Source: Costus lasius (lineage: Eukaryota; Streptophyta; Magnoliopsida; Zingiberales; Costaceae). From it: a DNA stretch of 64,000 bases. Shown here piece by piece: positions 44,811 through 58,284 of the stretch. Both the position numbers and the translations under genes were made by a program. Each line of letters opens with the position of its first letter. The first letter of the stretch is position 1. The notes below the pieces were generated by a model. That model was not told the DNA's origin. It saw only the letters and a program-made list of their open reading frames with translations, and made no database searches. The DNA lies in NCBI GenBank assembly GCA_027563935.2, contig CM050450.1, positions 10,833,957 to 10,897,956 of the forward strand, given 5' to 3'.

Positions 44811-47800
44811 TTAAGGTCTTGTGAAAGATTTCAAGATCCAAGAGATAAATAAGAAAGTACCAATTGATATAATTGTATGGGTGACTGGCTGATTTTTTGT
44901 AGCTCTCACATTTCCTTCTAATAGAAAAACATAGCCAGAGGTAGATTTATTGTCATTAGTATCAGAAATCCAATTAACATCACTAAATCCTTCTAACATA
45001 AAAGGATATCCTAAAAATTTTAAGTCACAAGAACTAATACCTTTAAGACAATTAAAAACTCTATTTAAGGCATTCCAATGAGTTTGACTAGGATTGCAAG
45101 TGTATCTACTTAATCTAGATACAACAAAGGCTATATCAGGTCTAGTTCTATTTGAAAGGTATAAAAGTGATCCTATACATTGAGCATATTTTTCTTGATT
45201 TATAGATTTTCCATTATTCTTTTCTAATGGAACATTAGAATCAAAAGGACTAGAAGGAGGAGAAAAATTACTAAAATCAAATCTTTCTAGGAGTTTATTA
45301 GTGTAATGTGATTGAGATAAGGTCAAGGAATCTGAAGATTTTATTATCTTCAATTTTCATACTTAAAATCACTTCTGCTTCTCCTAAGTCTTCAGTTATT
45401 AATTCTAAAGTAGGTGTTAATATAAGAATATCATCTACATAAAGACATAAGATTATAAATTTATTCTCATCCATCTTTTTAATATATAAACAATTATCAG
45501 ATTCATTAATTTGAAAACCAAAAGAAATTATTACTTTATCAAATTTTTCATGCCATTGTTTTGGAGCTAGTTTAAGTCCATACAATGACCGAACTAGTCT
45601 ACAAACTTTATTTTCAAAACCAGGTGAGATAAATCCTTCAAGTTGGTTCATATAAATTTCTTCTTCTAGATCTCCATGTAGAAAAGCAGTCTTCACATCC
45701 ATTTGGTGAATAAACAAGTTATGGATGGAAGCAAATGCAAGTATAACTCTTATGGTAGTTATTCTTGCTATGGGTGCGTAAGTGTCAAAATAATCAATGC
45801 CAGCCTTTTGACTAAAGCCTTGAACAACTAAACGCGCCTTGTACTTTTCTACTGATCCATCAGTTCTTAATTTCTTTTTAAACAACCACCTACATCTTAA
45901 AGGTTTATTACCAAGAGGTAAATCAGTTAGAATCTAAGTATTATTACATAGGATTGATTCCATCTCACTATGAATTGCCTCATTCCAGAAAGGAGCATCA
46001 GGAGAGTTAAGAGCCTCTTGATAAGAATTAGGTGTGTCTTCAATTAAATACGTTATGAAGTCATTACCAAAATTCTTTCAATTCTAACTCTCTGACTCTT
46101 TCTAGGTTCAGATGGTTGAAAAGGATTTGTAACTATAGGTGTAAAAGATGTTTCTAGTTGATTTGAGGTTGATTGAATACTTGTTGAGATTTTATTTTTT
46201 AAAGGAAATATATTTTCAAAGAAAGAAGCATCTTTAGACTCAATTAAAATGTTATTTGATATTTCTAGTATTTCAAAATTAATTATCAAGAATCTATAAG
46301 TGTTACTATCTAAGGAATAACCTACTAAAACAGCTCCTATAGTTTTAGGACCTAGTTTCCTCTTTTTAGGTTCAGGAATACTAACTTTAGCAAGGCACCC
46401 CCACATTCGAAGGAAATTAAGCCTTGGCTTATAACCCTTGCAAAGTTCATAAGGGGTGGCATCCTTATCTTTTAAAGGAATTTTATTAAGAATAAAGCAT
46501 GAAGATAATAAAACTTCTCCCCAAAGATTTTGAGGTACACTTGAACTCAATATCATGGAATTAACCATATGAAGAAGAGTTCTATTTTTCGTTTCTGCCA
46601 CACCATTTGATTGTGGTGAATAAGGAGGTGTTATTTGGTGGATTATACTATGTTCTTGACAAAAGGATGCAAAATCATTGGACATGTATTCTCCTCCTCT
46701 ATCAGATCTAATTATTTTTATCCTTTTATCTTGTTGATTTTCAACTTCAGCTTTGAAGATTTTAAACTTATTTAAAACTTCATCTTTGGTTTTGATCAAA
46801 TAAGTATAACAATATCTTGAACAATCATCAATGAAATTTACAGAATATTTATTATCTCCTCTTGTTAAGGTTGAAGTTGAATCACAAATATCATTATGAA
46901 TTAATTCTAGAATTTGTGAATTTCTAGATTCAATTGTTTTGAAGGATTTTCTAGGTTGTTTAGCTTTAGCACACAGATTTCACACTTTGGATTTACTTTA
47001 GAATTTATTTTAGAATTAATTCTAAATTTATCATTTTGTTAATAGATTTGAAATTAACATGACCAAGTCTGCCATTCCAAAAGTCATGTATTTGAAAATT
47101 TAATATAATAGATGATGAAGAAAAGGAATCTTTATTCATTTGACAAGGAATTACATTTATTTTGAAGAGTTCTCCTGAGATAAACCCTTTACAAATGAAA
47201 TTGTCTTTTCTAATAATGACAGCCTTATTTGCTTCTAAAATAATTTTATATCCTTATTGAACTAGAAGAGATCCACTAATGAGATTTTCTTCACATTTAG
47301 AACTAGTAGAATATCTTTGAGAATTATTGACTTTCCAGAAGTGAACTTCAGGTTGACATTCCCATGTCCTAACACGTTCACAGATGCTCCATTTCCCATT
47401 ACTACACTTCCTCCACTTGTGTTCTGAAAGGAAGTGTAATATTTTTTTATTAGTATAAATATGTACATTAGCACTAGAGTCAAGCCACCACTTAGAATCA
47501 TAATGGACTAAATTGACAGAAGGAGTGAAGGAAACAGACCTGATAATGCTAGTTGAAGGTTTACCCTCAACTACATTGACTTGAGGTTTAGGTTTGAATC
47601 TTTTTTTCTTAGTTTGAACCTTCTTAGTTATATTTATTGCTTAGTTATATTTATTATAGGATTAGGAGTATCCTTATTTGATTCTCTTTGTCTGTCTTCA
47701 ACTCTTATAGCTTAGATTATAGAACTAAGAGTTTGAGGATTTTGGGATCTCCTAATATCTTGTCCAATAAATTTCTCAGGTCTAAAAAGATCTTCCAAAT

Positions 47801-47985
47801 CTATTTTTATTTTAAAGGGAATAAGAATATTATTTATCTGCATAAATAATTTTCCTAATATGAGAATTATTGTTGAAATGAATAGTTTACATGTTATGGC
47901 AAAAAAATTCAACATAGCTAGAATAATAAGAAATGCAATAATTAAAAATTTACGCATGTTGTTCTCTACTTTCAAAAATAGTTAG
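44811..47985 (-). pseudogene. Ty1/copia pol remnant
   Basis: Minus-strand pieces in pol order: a gag end (about 47830-47700, LEDLFRPEKFIGQDIRRSQN); protease region (WWLDSSANVHI near 47490); integrase (46799-46053, IIRSDRGGEYMSNDFASFCQ, QSNGVAETKNRTL); reverse transcriptase (45885-45298, KYKARLVVQGFSQKAGIDYF, QMDVKTAFLHGDLEEEIYM, YVDDILIL); and the start of RNase H (45353-44811, YLSNRTRPDIAFVVSRLSRY, DNKSTSGYVFLLEG). Stops and frame shifts separate them, most of gag and the RNase H end are gone, and no LTRs are attached. It is a different family from the Tork-like element (distinct integrase and reverse transcriptase sequences). Confidence 0.88.
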
Positions 47986-48180
47986 AAACTGTAACCAAGT
48001 ATGATACTAGCATATCAAAATTTTTGAAAAGCACAATAAAAATTTTATAACATGTAATTCTTATAATAAATAATTTAATTTGGACAAGTATATTTATCCA
48101 TTATATTATTTTATTTGTTTTTTTTCTCATAGCCAATGTAATTCACTGCTAAAATTCAGTTTTTTAAAAAAAAACAAAGA
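47986..48180. other. AT-rich spacer
   Basis: Nothing recognised. Confidence 0.4.
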
Positions 48181-48745
48181 AAAACAAAACAGTAGCAATG
48201 GTTAAGCGTGTTGGCGGACGCGTTGACGTCACCCACGCGTGCTAATGTCACCCGTGCGCTAAATGCATTGAGAAGCAAGCAGTAGAGGCAGATCTGAGCA
48301 TTTGCGACGTGGATCTGGGCGCGGAAGGCGAATGGACGAGCATAGCAGATCCAGACAGGCAAGCAAGCGGATGGACCGACGCCCTGCTCGCGTCGAGCGA
48401 TCGAAAACACCAAGGCGAAAACCCTACCGACGCCTCTTCGAAACTAGTCGTCACCACTTCGAAGCCAGTCGCCGCTGCTCGTATCACGCATTCGACAACG
48501 CCTAGCCGTCGGTGAGGGCGAGCCGGGCTGAAAGAGAGAGCCGCCGAAGCTTTCGCGAAGGCAAAGGAAAACCTTCGTCCGCTACAGCTCGCGACAGTGA
48601 TCTCTGCAGCCAAGACTCTCCTGCCAACGTGGACGTGACGACGACGAGGTAAGCGACGAATCGGCGATGAAGGGAGCGACGGGCGATGGCGAAAATCTGG
48701 GTTTAAAAACCCTAATTTCTCAGTCACCGATGGAGGCGACGACAG
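48181..48745 (-). other. GC-rich island with overlapping open frames
   Basis: About 0.55 kb of high G+C between AT-rich stretches. On the minus strand it starts after a ttagggttttt (telo-box-like) sequence near 48700-48715 and can be read for about 159 residues rich in Arg, Ser and Ala. No known motif. A transcribed leader of a retroelement is the most likely origin, given the copia remnant on the same strand just downstream; a captured gene piece is possible. Confidence 0.3.
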
Positions 48746-48929
48746 CGAAACGGGTTTATGATGTTTTTTTTTAAAACAGTAAGAAGGAAAAAATTGTAAT
48801 CCAATACAGATTTTAAAATGTAAAAGAACACAGATTTAAATAGATTCAACGTGATACAATGTAAATTTTAAAATAGTAAAAATAAACAAATGCATTGATC
48901 AAAGAAATAATTTAATCTATAATTAGCAG

Positions 48930-49260
48930 TTATTCACCTAAGATTGTTAACATGAGTGCATATTAAAGTATTTCTATTTAATCAAGGATAATAACAAAAT
49001 TAAAACAAGAACGAAAGAACCTGGAGGTGCGGAGAATCCTACTGACCTTAGGTGAATATTTGGGCTCTCGTGCGAGCGTAATCTAAACAAAACACCGAGG
49101 ATACAAACCAGTATCCTTCTCTTGTGGGTCATGACCGTGGAGAAGTTGATCGGCTACCTTTGGACTTTGAGTAGCAAAAGAAGAATGAAGACTTGTGGGG
49201 ATTTTTCAAATGCTATGAGCTGTGCCAATTTATAGGCTAAACCCCCTTCGTTAAAACCAT
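48930..49260 (-). repeat. LTR-like fragment 1
   Basis: Contains gggctctcgtgcgagcgtaa and cttgtgggtcatgaccgtgg, recurring in diverged form at 50680-50790. The spacing and the GTGGGA-type motifs are those of copia LTR leader regions, probably of the element remnant at 44811-47985. Borders not determined. Confidence 0.4.
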
Positions 49261-49829
49261 TGGATTAAATTCGACAGCTACCATACATGTGCCACTGATA
49301 GTATTGATAAAATTAAAATAATAAATAATATCAAATAAAATAAATAAAATATAAACCCAGTAAAAATAGAAAATAAAAAATAAAAAGTTTTAATTTTAAA
49401 TTTTAACATTCTCATCCGCTTCGTCTCGCACTCCCAAAAAGTGCTTATATAAATTTAAAAACTATAATGGTGTCTTCTCATATTTCTAGTGAGCACAACG
49501 CTCTTCAGCTTAATTAACAACTGTTGTGCTCACAAGTCTTGATTCACTATAATGGTATCTTCTCATATAAATTTAATTACTTGTATTAGACAATTCATGC
49601 TAATCAAAGTCTTCATTCACTAATTTACAAAGGCTCTTGATTCTCACATCTATAATATCCATCGAATTTGTGCAAATCCTATGCATAAGTTTGAATTAAA
49701 AATTGCAATAAGAAAGATGAATTCAAACAATGTATACATCAGCATTTGATACTACTGACCAAGTTATCACGCTAAGGCAGATCGCAAAAGCGATCATTGT
49801 AGTAGTGTTTGGATTACTATTGTGCTGCC

Positions 49830-50290
49830 TACTTTGATTAATATAGTTTTAAATTTAATATATATTATAAAAAATTGATTAATATTTAATAATTAATTTA
49901 ATATATCTTAATATAATATAAATATAAAATATATTATATAAAATAATATATTTAATTAATATGTTAGTTAACATATATATGTTAATAAAATAATAAATTT
50001 AATTATTTTAAAAATCAATTATACATATAGTTTTAAATTTAATATATGTTACTAATTAAAATTATATATATTATAAAATAATGTATAATAAAATATTATA
50101 TATACTAATATATATAATAATGTATAATAAAATATTATATATACTAATATATTTAATTAATAAAATAATAAATTTATTTATTTAAAAATTATATTATTAG
50201 ATTTTTATAATTTAATAAAAATAAAAAAAATTATAATTTAATTATAATTTTTAAACTCAAATAATACTAACAACAACAATATAATAGTGA
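49830..50290. repeat. Low-complexity AT-rich tract
   Basis: Almost pure A+T with short internal duplications (ataatgtataataaaatatt occurs twice). No gene. Confidence 0.8.
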
Positions 50291-50654
50291 CAAGTAATCC
50301 TCTCATTTGATAAACATACTCTTATTTGGAAAAATAAATGAAAAGAATAGATAATAGATGAAAAGTACTCACAAAATAAATATCTGCATGTAAAGCTCCA
50401 CTTTATATTTACAACATAACAAAAACATGTTCAGGGACAAAAAAAAAAAATTAAATCCAAATGATTGATTGCAAAATGACCGATCAAAGAATTGAGAGAT
50501 CATTACATATTTCACAAACCAAACTACATAGCAAGCACCTCATGTTAGTCTAAATATCTTTATTTATACTTTTATTTAAATATAAAATAAAATTATATAC
50601 AATTATAAGATAATAAAAATGCATAAACAAAAAAAAAGTTTAGAATTGTAGAAC

Positions 50655-50990
50655 CCGAAAGCATATAGTCACTATTCTTAAGCAAAAATTCGGGCTCTCA
50701 TGCGAGTTAAATCCGAATTGAACACCCAGGATATGATTGAGATTACTCTCTTGTGGGACACGACCATGGAAAAGGTAATCGGATTTCGACTTTGAGCAGC
50801 AAAAAATTAGAAAAAAAAATTATAAAAAAAAGTAAAGGAGAAGAAGAATAAACATGACCCTATATAATTTTGGGGGACATGGAGCTTTTTATAAGCTCCA
50901 ATCAACATCTAAATCCAATGTTAACAAATGTTAACGTTTTGCCAACAACCAAATTAATTTGGCTAATTAATTCAATCAATTGATTGAATT
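50655..50990 (-). repeat. LTR-like fragment 2
   Basis: Diverged copy of 48930-49260: cgggctctcatgcgagttaa and cttgtgggacacgaccatgg. Same orientation. Confidence 0.4.
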
Positions 50991-51915
50991 ACTTAAAACA
51001 TGAACATTAGACAATATTTACTGAATTAAATATTTTTTTTAAAAAAATTATTATAAACTATATCCTTGGGAATGAGAGTGTATTGTATCAACTCTATCAC
51101 ATAAAACTTTATACACTATAGTATTTCATAATTTTTATTTTTTAAAATGGTTCCCGGCAAATCAATCAGTTTATTATTATCATATTGAACCTCCTTCAAG
51201 AGATCTCTTATCAAAGAGGTTAGAGACTTATTTTTAGACAATCCTATTCTTCTCAATACTTTTAGGATGCTAGTCTTGGGCAAACCTAGCTTTGTTATGC
51301 TCAATCTTTACAAAGAAAAGAGTTAAGTTATAGTTTTTTTTATAAATCAAGCGATTTTATAGACTTTTGTCTAATTTTAATATAATTATTTTTTTTATAA
51401 TTTGCATAAATCTATTGCTACCTTGAAGTTATATTTTTTTATTACTTTTTATATTTGAGTACTTTACTCTTAGTTTAAATTCTCATTCTTGAATTTAAAG
51501 TGAATGAAGAGTAAATTTTATAAAGCAGTAGTTAGACTTATAGTTACTTTTATCATAGAGTGAAGCTAATTCTATGAATTTTACTAGCTTTAAATTATTT
51601 TCAAAGCTATTTTAATTTATGATAAACATATCAAGTAATCACAGTAATGCGGAATTAAAAATCTCTTCTATGATTATTATAAAATAATAATTTCAAGGTG
51701 TACAACATTATTTAATTAAACTTTAAGCTTTAAACTGAAATACATTATCTTCTAAATAACTCTAATAAGGAAATACAAAACTGATTATTCTAACTAAGAC
51801 ATAAACTACTTTATGAATTTCGAGCCACCTCAACTTCAAACATAATAGCACTTGTGAAAATTTGCGAACTGCTTGGGTCCCTCATGCTCTCCAGCTGCAC
51901 ATAATCCTTATTTAT
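50991..51915. other. No gene recognised
   Basis: AT-rich. A minus-strand open stretch of 62 codons at 51304-51116 has no recognised motif. The phrase ctttacaaagaaaagagtt resembles a stretch near 14777, suggesting shared transposon debris. Confidence 0.35.
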
Positions 51916-52041
51916 ATAGTGTTTTTTTGGACGAAAAATTAGAAGGAAAGAATAGAAAGTACATTAAATTTGGATACAAAATGCTACTTGATTCAATGTA
52001 CTTTCTATTTTTTTCTCTCAGTTTTTCGTCAAGGAAACACA
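51916..52041. mobile_element. Foldback MITE, ~125 bp
   Basis: Left arm gacgaaaaattagaaggaaa followed by gaatagaaagtacatt is the inverted complement of the right arm aatgtactttctattttttt followed by ctctcagtttttcgtc. The arms are separated by about 25 bp, so the element can fold into one hairpin. A related half element lies at 15838-15885. Confidence 0.7.
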
Positions 52042-55000
52042 TAGAGTAATCCCTTAAATCCAAAAAAGGGAAACTCGCAAGGTAACATAAATAACTTAAA
52101 ACAAATAACACAACGATTGTTTTGCTTGTATATTAATATGTTCCCAATAGAAGCCTTGACAAATTTATGTAGAATCCAAGGCGTCGACATTTCTATTTGT
52201 ACTACTATTCGACTAATGCCTTATTTATCTAATAGATCCTATGAGAGCTGAAAGCGTGTCTAAAAAGCTTAGAATCCCTGCCCATGGTGATAGGAGTTCC
52301 TACTAAATCAGATTTAAACCTGCCTAAACATTTCTAGGCAAGGGCTTGCCTAGGAATTTTCTCCAACTGCAATGGGGAACAAAATATAAGATCATTATTC
52401 ATTAGTAGAATTGCATGAGGCTTGCAAGTCAATCATTTCATGGGTTGTTTATTGCTATTTGCTAGCTTCTATTTACATATTTATTGAAGTATAGCAATTA
52501 CTAAAAATTTATAAAATAATTAATAAAAATAATTTATATTAAAAATTGATATAAAAATCAGTATTGGTAATTTTTAATCGATAATTAGTAAATCGAAAAT
52601 TATGGATTGCTCACCCTAGATTCAATTATTAATTATTTTTTAAGAACAAAACTCTTGATTAATCAATCACATTCTAAACAATTACTCTTATTCCATTTGA
52701 TCATAAAATTAGAATTTAAATAAGGAAGTAATAATTCTTTTGTAGAACTAAATTTTTGGTTAATCAATCACTTTCTTGATTGTTTTGGCCCTTTTCATGA
52801 TATTGTCATCTCTCTTTCGTTTAATTGGAACTTTATAGATGGGGCACGATAGATTCCGCTCTACCGAACATACCCTAGAGCAGGATGGTTGATGGATGGA
52901 TATAGCTTGGCTGGCATATGGGGATCAATGGTGAGCACTAGCATATGGGGATTGATGACCACCCATTATTAAAAAGATCTGTTTCCAAGGCGAGAACCGA
53001 GTCAGCAATGTTTTTCATTGTAGCTACTCAACAATTGATGGTGGTGATAGGGATTCCAAGTTCCAACAACTGCTGTTGAATGGTATGAACGGTACGTCAC
53101 CTAGAGAAGAAACGGGGATGAAGAGTTCGTTTACTTGGCTAATGTTCGTAGAGACATGTTTGATTGAGATAACAAATGGCTGGACCCTGTGTTTCTGTGG
53201 GTTTATGATTAATACATGCATTTATCACCTGGGATTTGATCTATGGCATAAGCAATGCACGGCTTGAGATACTACCACCCAGTTTAAAGACCGATCCTTC
53301 CACTGGTTTGAGATGATGGACTGCCTATGGTGCAGGTTCACGTACAAAATCATTTTTGGGAAAAAAAAAATGGTGCAGGTGTGAAATATTTGACGGGATT
53401 TTGATGCATATAACCAAATTGATCTGAAATGTTGAATTGGTAGAGAATGGAAACGAGTTGGTGAACATTTCTTTTGATATGGGCCCTTCATGAATATACT
53501 TTGCAGCTTCCTCATCACCTTTCTTGCCCAACACAAAAAATAGCTTCAATGGCACATTTCGCTCGTTCGTTTTATATAATATAGGAAACAAAATTTACAA
53601 TTCATTTCGATGACGACAAACTGTGACTGTCTTGTATGTGTTAATGTATTGATTGCTTGTGCTTTACTTGTTATAGTTGAAGGTCACAACAATGAACATC
53701 TTAACCTGCTAATCCTTCAGATTTTCGAAAGAGGGAAAACATTTTAGGTACAAAATAAACAGTTTTATCCGTGCTTTAGTGGCATTGTTCCCTTCATTTA
53801 TAGTTGATGGTCACAACAATGAACAACTTATGCATTAGTGGCATTGTTCCCTTCATTTATACATTAGTTGGTGCAATTTTATCCGTGCTTTAGGATATGT
53901 TTTAGTGGAGGGATAGAAAACAAGAAGCAAGAGAAAAAAAATAAAAAGAAAAATAAGAAAAAAGAAAAACAGTTTTCATTTTTCTCTTACTTGTTTTGTT
54001 GAAATGATAGAAAATAGAAAATATAAAACAAGAAGGAAGAAAAAAAATAAAAAGAAAAATAGTTTTCATTTTTTTCTTACTTGTTTTGTTGAAAGGATGG
54101 AAAATAGAAAATATCATTATTATTATTATATATATATATATGGTGCAAATATAAAATAGAAATATATTTGGTACAAATACACTCATAATTTATCATAAAA
54201 ATAGTTATTTTATAAAATTATTAAAAATTTCGAAGAGATATGAGCGTAAGGAGAGAACGGGAGAAAATTAGAGGAGGAGGTGAATAAACGAAAGTAAATG
54301 AGCGAAAGAGATGGGAGGGAGAAAGCTCGGGAGAACGAGAGCAAGCGAGCGTGAGATGAGAGGTTTTATGAGCGAGTTAGTTAAATTTTCTTTCTACTTT
54401 GCAGGAAAATTTTGGAAAGAAAAGAATAAATTTTTTCTCTCCTCTTTTCTATCCTCTTATTTTATTCTTTCAAAAAAAAAATTGTTCTCCCTCTCCCCCT
54501 CTCCAAAAGAAACATTAAGTTAAATAATTTGTCTTTTACTATTATGCTTTTATGTTTTAATCTTGGTATCAATAGAAAAAAAAAAGATTTTATGTACTCT
54601 CAAATATTTAACACATAACAAGTTATCTTTAATCATCTAGACTGTGCTAGTCGAAAATATCCTTTTAAAAGCTTCCTATTTCTAGATTTGTGGTTGGTCA
54701 CTTTATACTGCTAGTTTTCATGTCCTTAATTAAGCTTAAGCCTGCTTAATTAGCTTAAGCTTGCCACACAAGTGCCACGTGGCTATTGCCCTTTTTTTTC
54801 TCGAACCCCAAAGTAGAGTTCTCACAAGGCACATAACCATATCTAAACCAACTCCATGATGATGAGGTGCTCAACAAGATGGATGAAGACGCCTACCTTG
54901 TCTTCTCTACCAATAGGAATAATTTCTCCTAATTGACAGACTTGAAAGTATACAAATTTAAATATTGAATAGTTTTATATTTGGAAATGGCCCTTCACTG

Positions 55001-55868
55001 TGTTTGTTTCATACTTGCATCCAAAGATTTGATGTTGAGTGGTGGAGTTTGGACATCAACCAGGCTTGGGGCTTAAAAGTCTCATTAGATGTCTAGATTT
55101 ATAAGATGGATTCGACTACAAATTTACAATGAGGGTTATTTTGCCTTTCATATTGTTAATATTGGATTATCATAGACCTGAAAAAAGTTAACTTGACTTA
55201 TTTATCCAACTGGAACTAAGACAAAGTTAAGCAAGTTTAGGTAAGTTATTATCATGTTTGGATCATAAACAAATTAACCTATTTACAACTGGGTCGAGCC
55301 AACCCAGACCTAGATGGGCTAGCCACTTGCCAACCCACCAGCCTAACAATGAAAGCTTGAAACACACTCCACGTTTGCAAGTGTTCCCTAACCCTAACTT
55401 TTTGTTTGACTCTTGCACTTGAGCTACTCATTGAGTCACCCTTATTACTCTGCACTTATGCCACTCGCCGAATCGCCTTTCATTGCTCTGCACTCATGTC
55501 TTCTTCAATTGCTAATGAGCTCTTCCTCTTCAAGAGGACCCACTACCACCCACTTTTATAAATCTATCCTCCACCTCCACCTAGCCGTCAGTTGGCTACT
55601 TCAACAATGCCTGCCCGGCTTTAGCAAGAGGGTTTCTCCAATTTGTCCTAACACAGGTTAATATGTAACTTCTTTATTAAATAGGTTATTTGAGTTGTAT
55701 TAGGTTGACCCAATTATATATGGATCACATTAGAGTAGGTTTATTGGCTCAATTAATTCTATGGGTCATGTTCATATTAGCCTAATGGAGTTGCACGTCA
55801 CAATAGACATGACTCTTTTACAACCCATCAACGAGTTGTCGGGTCTAGATAATCTCTTAGTTGGTTCT
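52042..55868. other. 3.8 kb without recognised genes
   Basis: Mixed AT-rich DNA. Minus-strand open stretches at 53591-53225 (contains VPLKLFFVLGKKGDEEAAKY) and 53221-53024 show some coding-like composition, but no family was recognised and no intron-exon structure could be built. 53920-54120 has two copies of a purine-rich segment (agttttcatttttctcttac and relatives). 54240-54360 is rich in gag repeats. A short relict of a host gene is possible. Confidence 0.35.
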
Positions 55869-56245
55869 TAGGGCCTGTTTGGCCCCGCTTTGAAGCTGAT
55901 TTTAATCAGCTTTTAAGCAGAAAGTAGTTAGAAAAACTGTTTGGTAATGAAAAGTAAAAGCAGGAAAAAACAGTAAAAAGCAAAAGTTATGAAAGCTACA
56001 ATTTGATGCTTTTACAACTTCTGCTTTTCTAAAAAAGTAATTTACATAATTTTATTTAAAATTTTAAGTATTATTATTTTAAATAGTTTAAAATTTTCAT
56101 ATTAAAGGAAAATAAAATATATTATTATTTTAAATAATTTAAAATAATATATTTATTTATTATTTTAAATTTTGACAGTAGTTAAAAAGTTACTACCAAA
56201 CATTTATTAATTTTAACAGTGCAGCACAGTACAGTACAGCACAAT
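55869..56245. mobile_element. hAT-like MITE, one end clear
   Basis: Begins tagggcctgtttggcc, the common terminus of small hAT-type elements in plants, followed by internal ttttaatcagcttttaagca-type inverted motifs and an AT-rich body. The opposite end is less clear (ttactaccaaacatt near 56190), so it is probably truncated or diverged there. No coding capacity. Confidence 0.5.
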
Positions 56246-56257
56246 TTAGCATAGCTA

Positions 56258-57855
56258 TAAAGTCAGCACTTACATATTTCCCTACAATATCCACATCTGT
56301 CCTAGAGGGTGATAGAGAATTATAGCCTACTACTTCATGTGCTTCAAAATTTATGTACAAAAAACACCAGTGGCTTTTATTATACATTGAGGCCATAAAT
56401 CAAAGAATTTTTGTCCAAATGTTCCAATAGTGTGAAACATGTACCGAAACGACCAGTCAGCCAAGCATTGAAGGCATGCGGTCGAATATATGCGAATGGT
56501 CTATATTTTTTTTTCTTATCTTTTCTTGCTCTATTCACAAGGAGAGCTGCATTTGCGTCTATAACCTACAATATTAACAAAAAAGGATCAGTGTGAGATA
56601 AGTTCTAGGGATCCGGTGATCGGATGGACAGATCCTCTTGGCTGTAGATTCGTAGGCATGAGGAGATTATACAGTCATGATTTGAGCGCAATCCGACGAT
56701 CGGATGGTAAGTTCCTATGGTAGGGGTGTCGAGCGTCGAAGAAGGCTTTAGTGTTCTTCATATCCAGATATTTGTCTTTGGCTTCAATTGATGATCACAA
56801 AATTTTTCTCGTCTAGAATTTTATAGTGACCAATATATACTTACATCATCATATATTAACTCGCCAAAGCTCACATTACATACGTGAGACTTCAAGACTT
56901 TCCATGGCTGGGTTTCACTAAACAATTGTACATCCCATGATATGTACATGTGAAGACTCTCTATTTGTTCTTCTGTAATTAAATCTCGACGACAATAGTC
57001 TGTTCTGTCATGGTACTGAAATAGAAGTATATCGATAATATCAAATCATTTAGGTCATAAGAAAACTCAATTTTAGATAAGTATCAATTGATATCACCTT
57101 ATCTTTTACTAGTGGACTATCCTTAGCATTCTCATCTATAACTACCTCCTGTCAAAAGAATAATATTAATTTACACATGTTCAACAATTAATGTTAATAC
57201 GTATGAATCATACACATTGTATTAAGTTTACCTCGATGACCTTGGCTTTTTTTTTCTTTTCTTGTGTATACGGGCTAACTATGGCCCATGATGACTTTCT
57301 TATTCTTGCTTTTCTTCCTTCATTCTCATCTTCTCCATTCTCTTCATTTTCACTCCAGCTTATCTCATCATCTAAACCTTTATTTTGTAAAACCTTAATT
57401 TCTGCTTGAAGTCTTTTATTTTTGTCAACCAGCTCAGCAAATCGCTTTTGGAATTCAGCTACCTTCAAATTGAAGCCTATCTTGAATTATTAATATCAAT
57501 ATCTTTCTGTTCTGTATCAGCTTTCAACTTCATATTTTCTTCTTCCAACAGAAAAATTTCGGACTTCAACTTAATATTTTCATCTGTAAGAAGACTTATT
57601 TGTGTCTTGAAGCTGCATTTTGTTGTATTTTGTTGTTCAGTTAGAACAAGATCAAAATTGGTAGCTATACTTTTTGATTCTTCATCACTCTACAAAATAA
57701 AACAACGAACTATTAGTTGTGAATGGTAACGTGATATATTACAATGAACTATTAGTTTATTTGATACTTTGAATCATAGTTATTTTTCGAAGGTGAAACA
57801 TACTCACAGGGACAATAGCTAATGGTGTAGTCTATACATCATTATCAACAACATT
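56258..57855 (-). pseudogene. Ulp1-like protease gene of a MULE, copy c (fragment)
   Basis: Third copy of the gene at 2155-4795 and 5528-7990, same strand. It keeps both pieces that the other two have lost alternately: the coiled-coil exon (57468-57208 plus 57700-57480, ENLKLEEEN-like and KNKRLQAEIKVLQNK) and the YHGRTDY-type exon (about 57015-56850). It also keeps the His-containing exon (56600-56300; INFEAHEVVGYNSL with Asn at the catalytic Asp position). A stretch of about 220 bp at 56606-56823 is foreign to the other copies. The final protease exon with the catalytic Cys is missing because homology ends at 56258. Confidence 0.75.
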
Positions 57856-57975
57856 AAACTTAGTCGAAAATCGTTGGAGACCGTTGGTGGCAGAAGAAGA
57901 CTACCTGGACAAAAAAAGGAATGATTATAAGGGAGAAATATGATTACGGTTATATGCTAAGATGAAAATTGAAAT
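57856..57975. repeat. MULE-end repeat, single copy
   Basis: Matches 13730-13850: gtcgaaaatcgttggagacc, then ctggacaaaaaaaggaatga. It marks the same junction between MULE-derived DNA and the LRR fragment in both blocks. Confidence 0.75.
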
Positions 57976-58284
57976 AAGAGCTGCTTGGAGATCCATGCTC
58001 AAAATGCGCCAAGATTGGCGCTCGACGGATGAGGGTACCCTTCCGCAAATATTTTTTCCAAGAAATAGGATGGACACACTTACCTCAACAACTGCTTATC
58101 ATCCTCTTAGATAGCCAATTCCAAGCTTTGCCGGTAGAATTTACAAATACAAAAAGCAAAGGATAGTAACAGAAATGACTAAAATTAGCACAAGCGCTTG
58201 TAGTTGTAGGTAGAATTCAGAAATTACATATAGTTTACAAACACCAAAAAGCAAAAGATGTGGGAGCTGAGGAATAACTTCCCC

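Noticed and set aside
53024..53591. A minus-strand gene containing LKLFFVLGKKGDEEAAKYIH
   Set aside because: No family recognised, short frames, no splice model. Kept only as a note in the description of 52042-55868.
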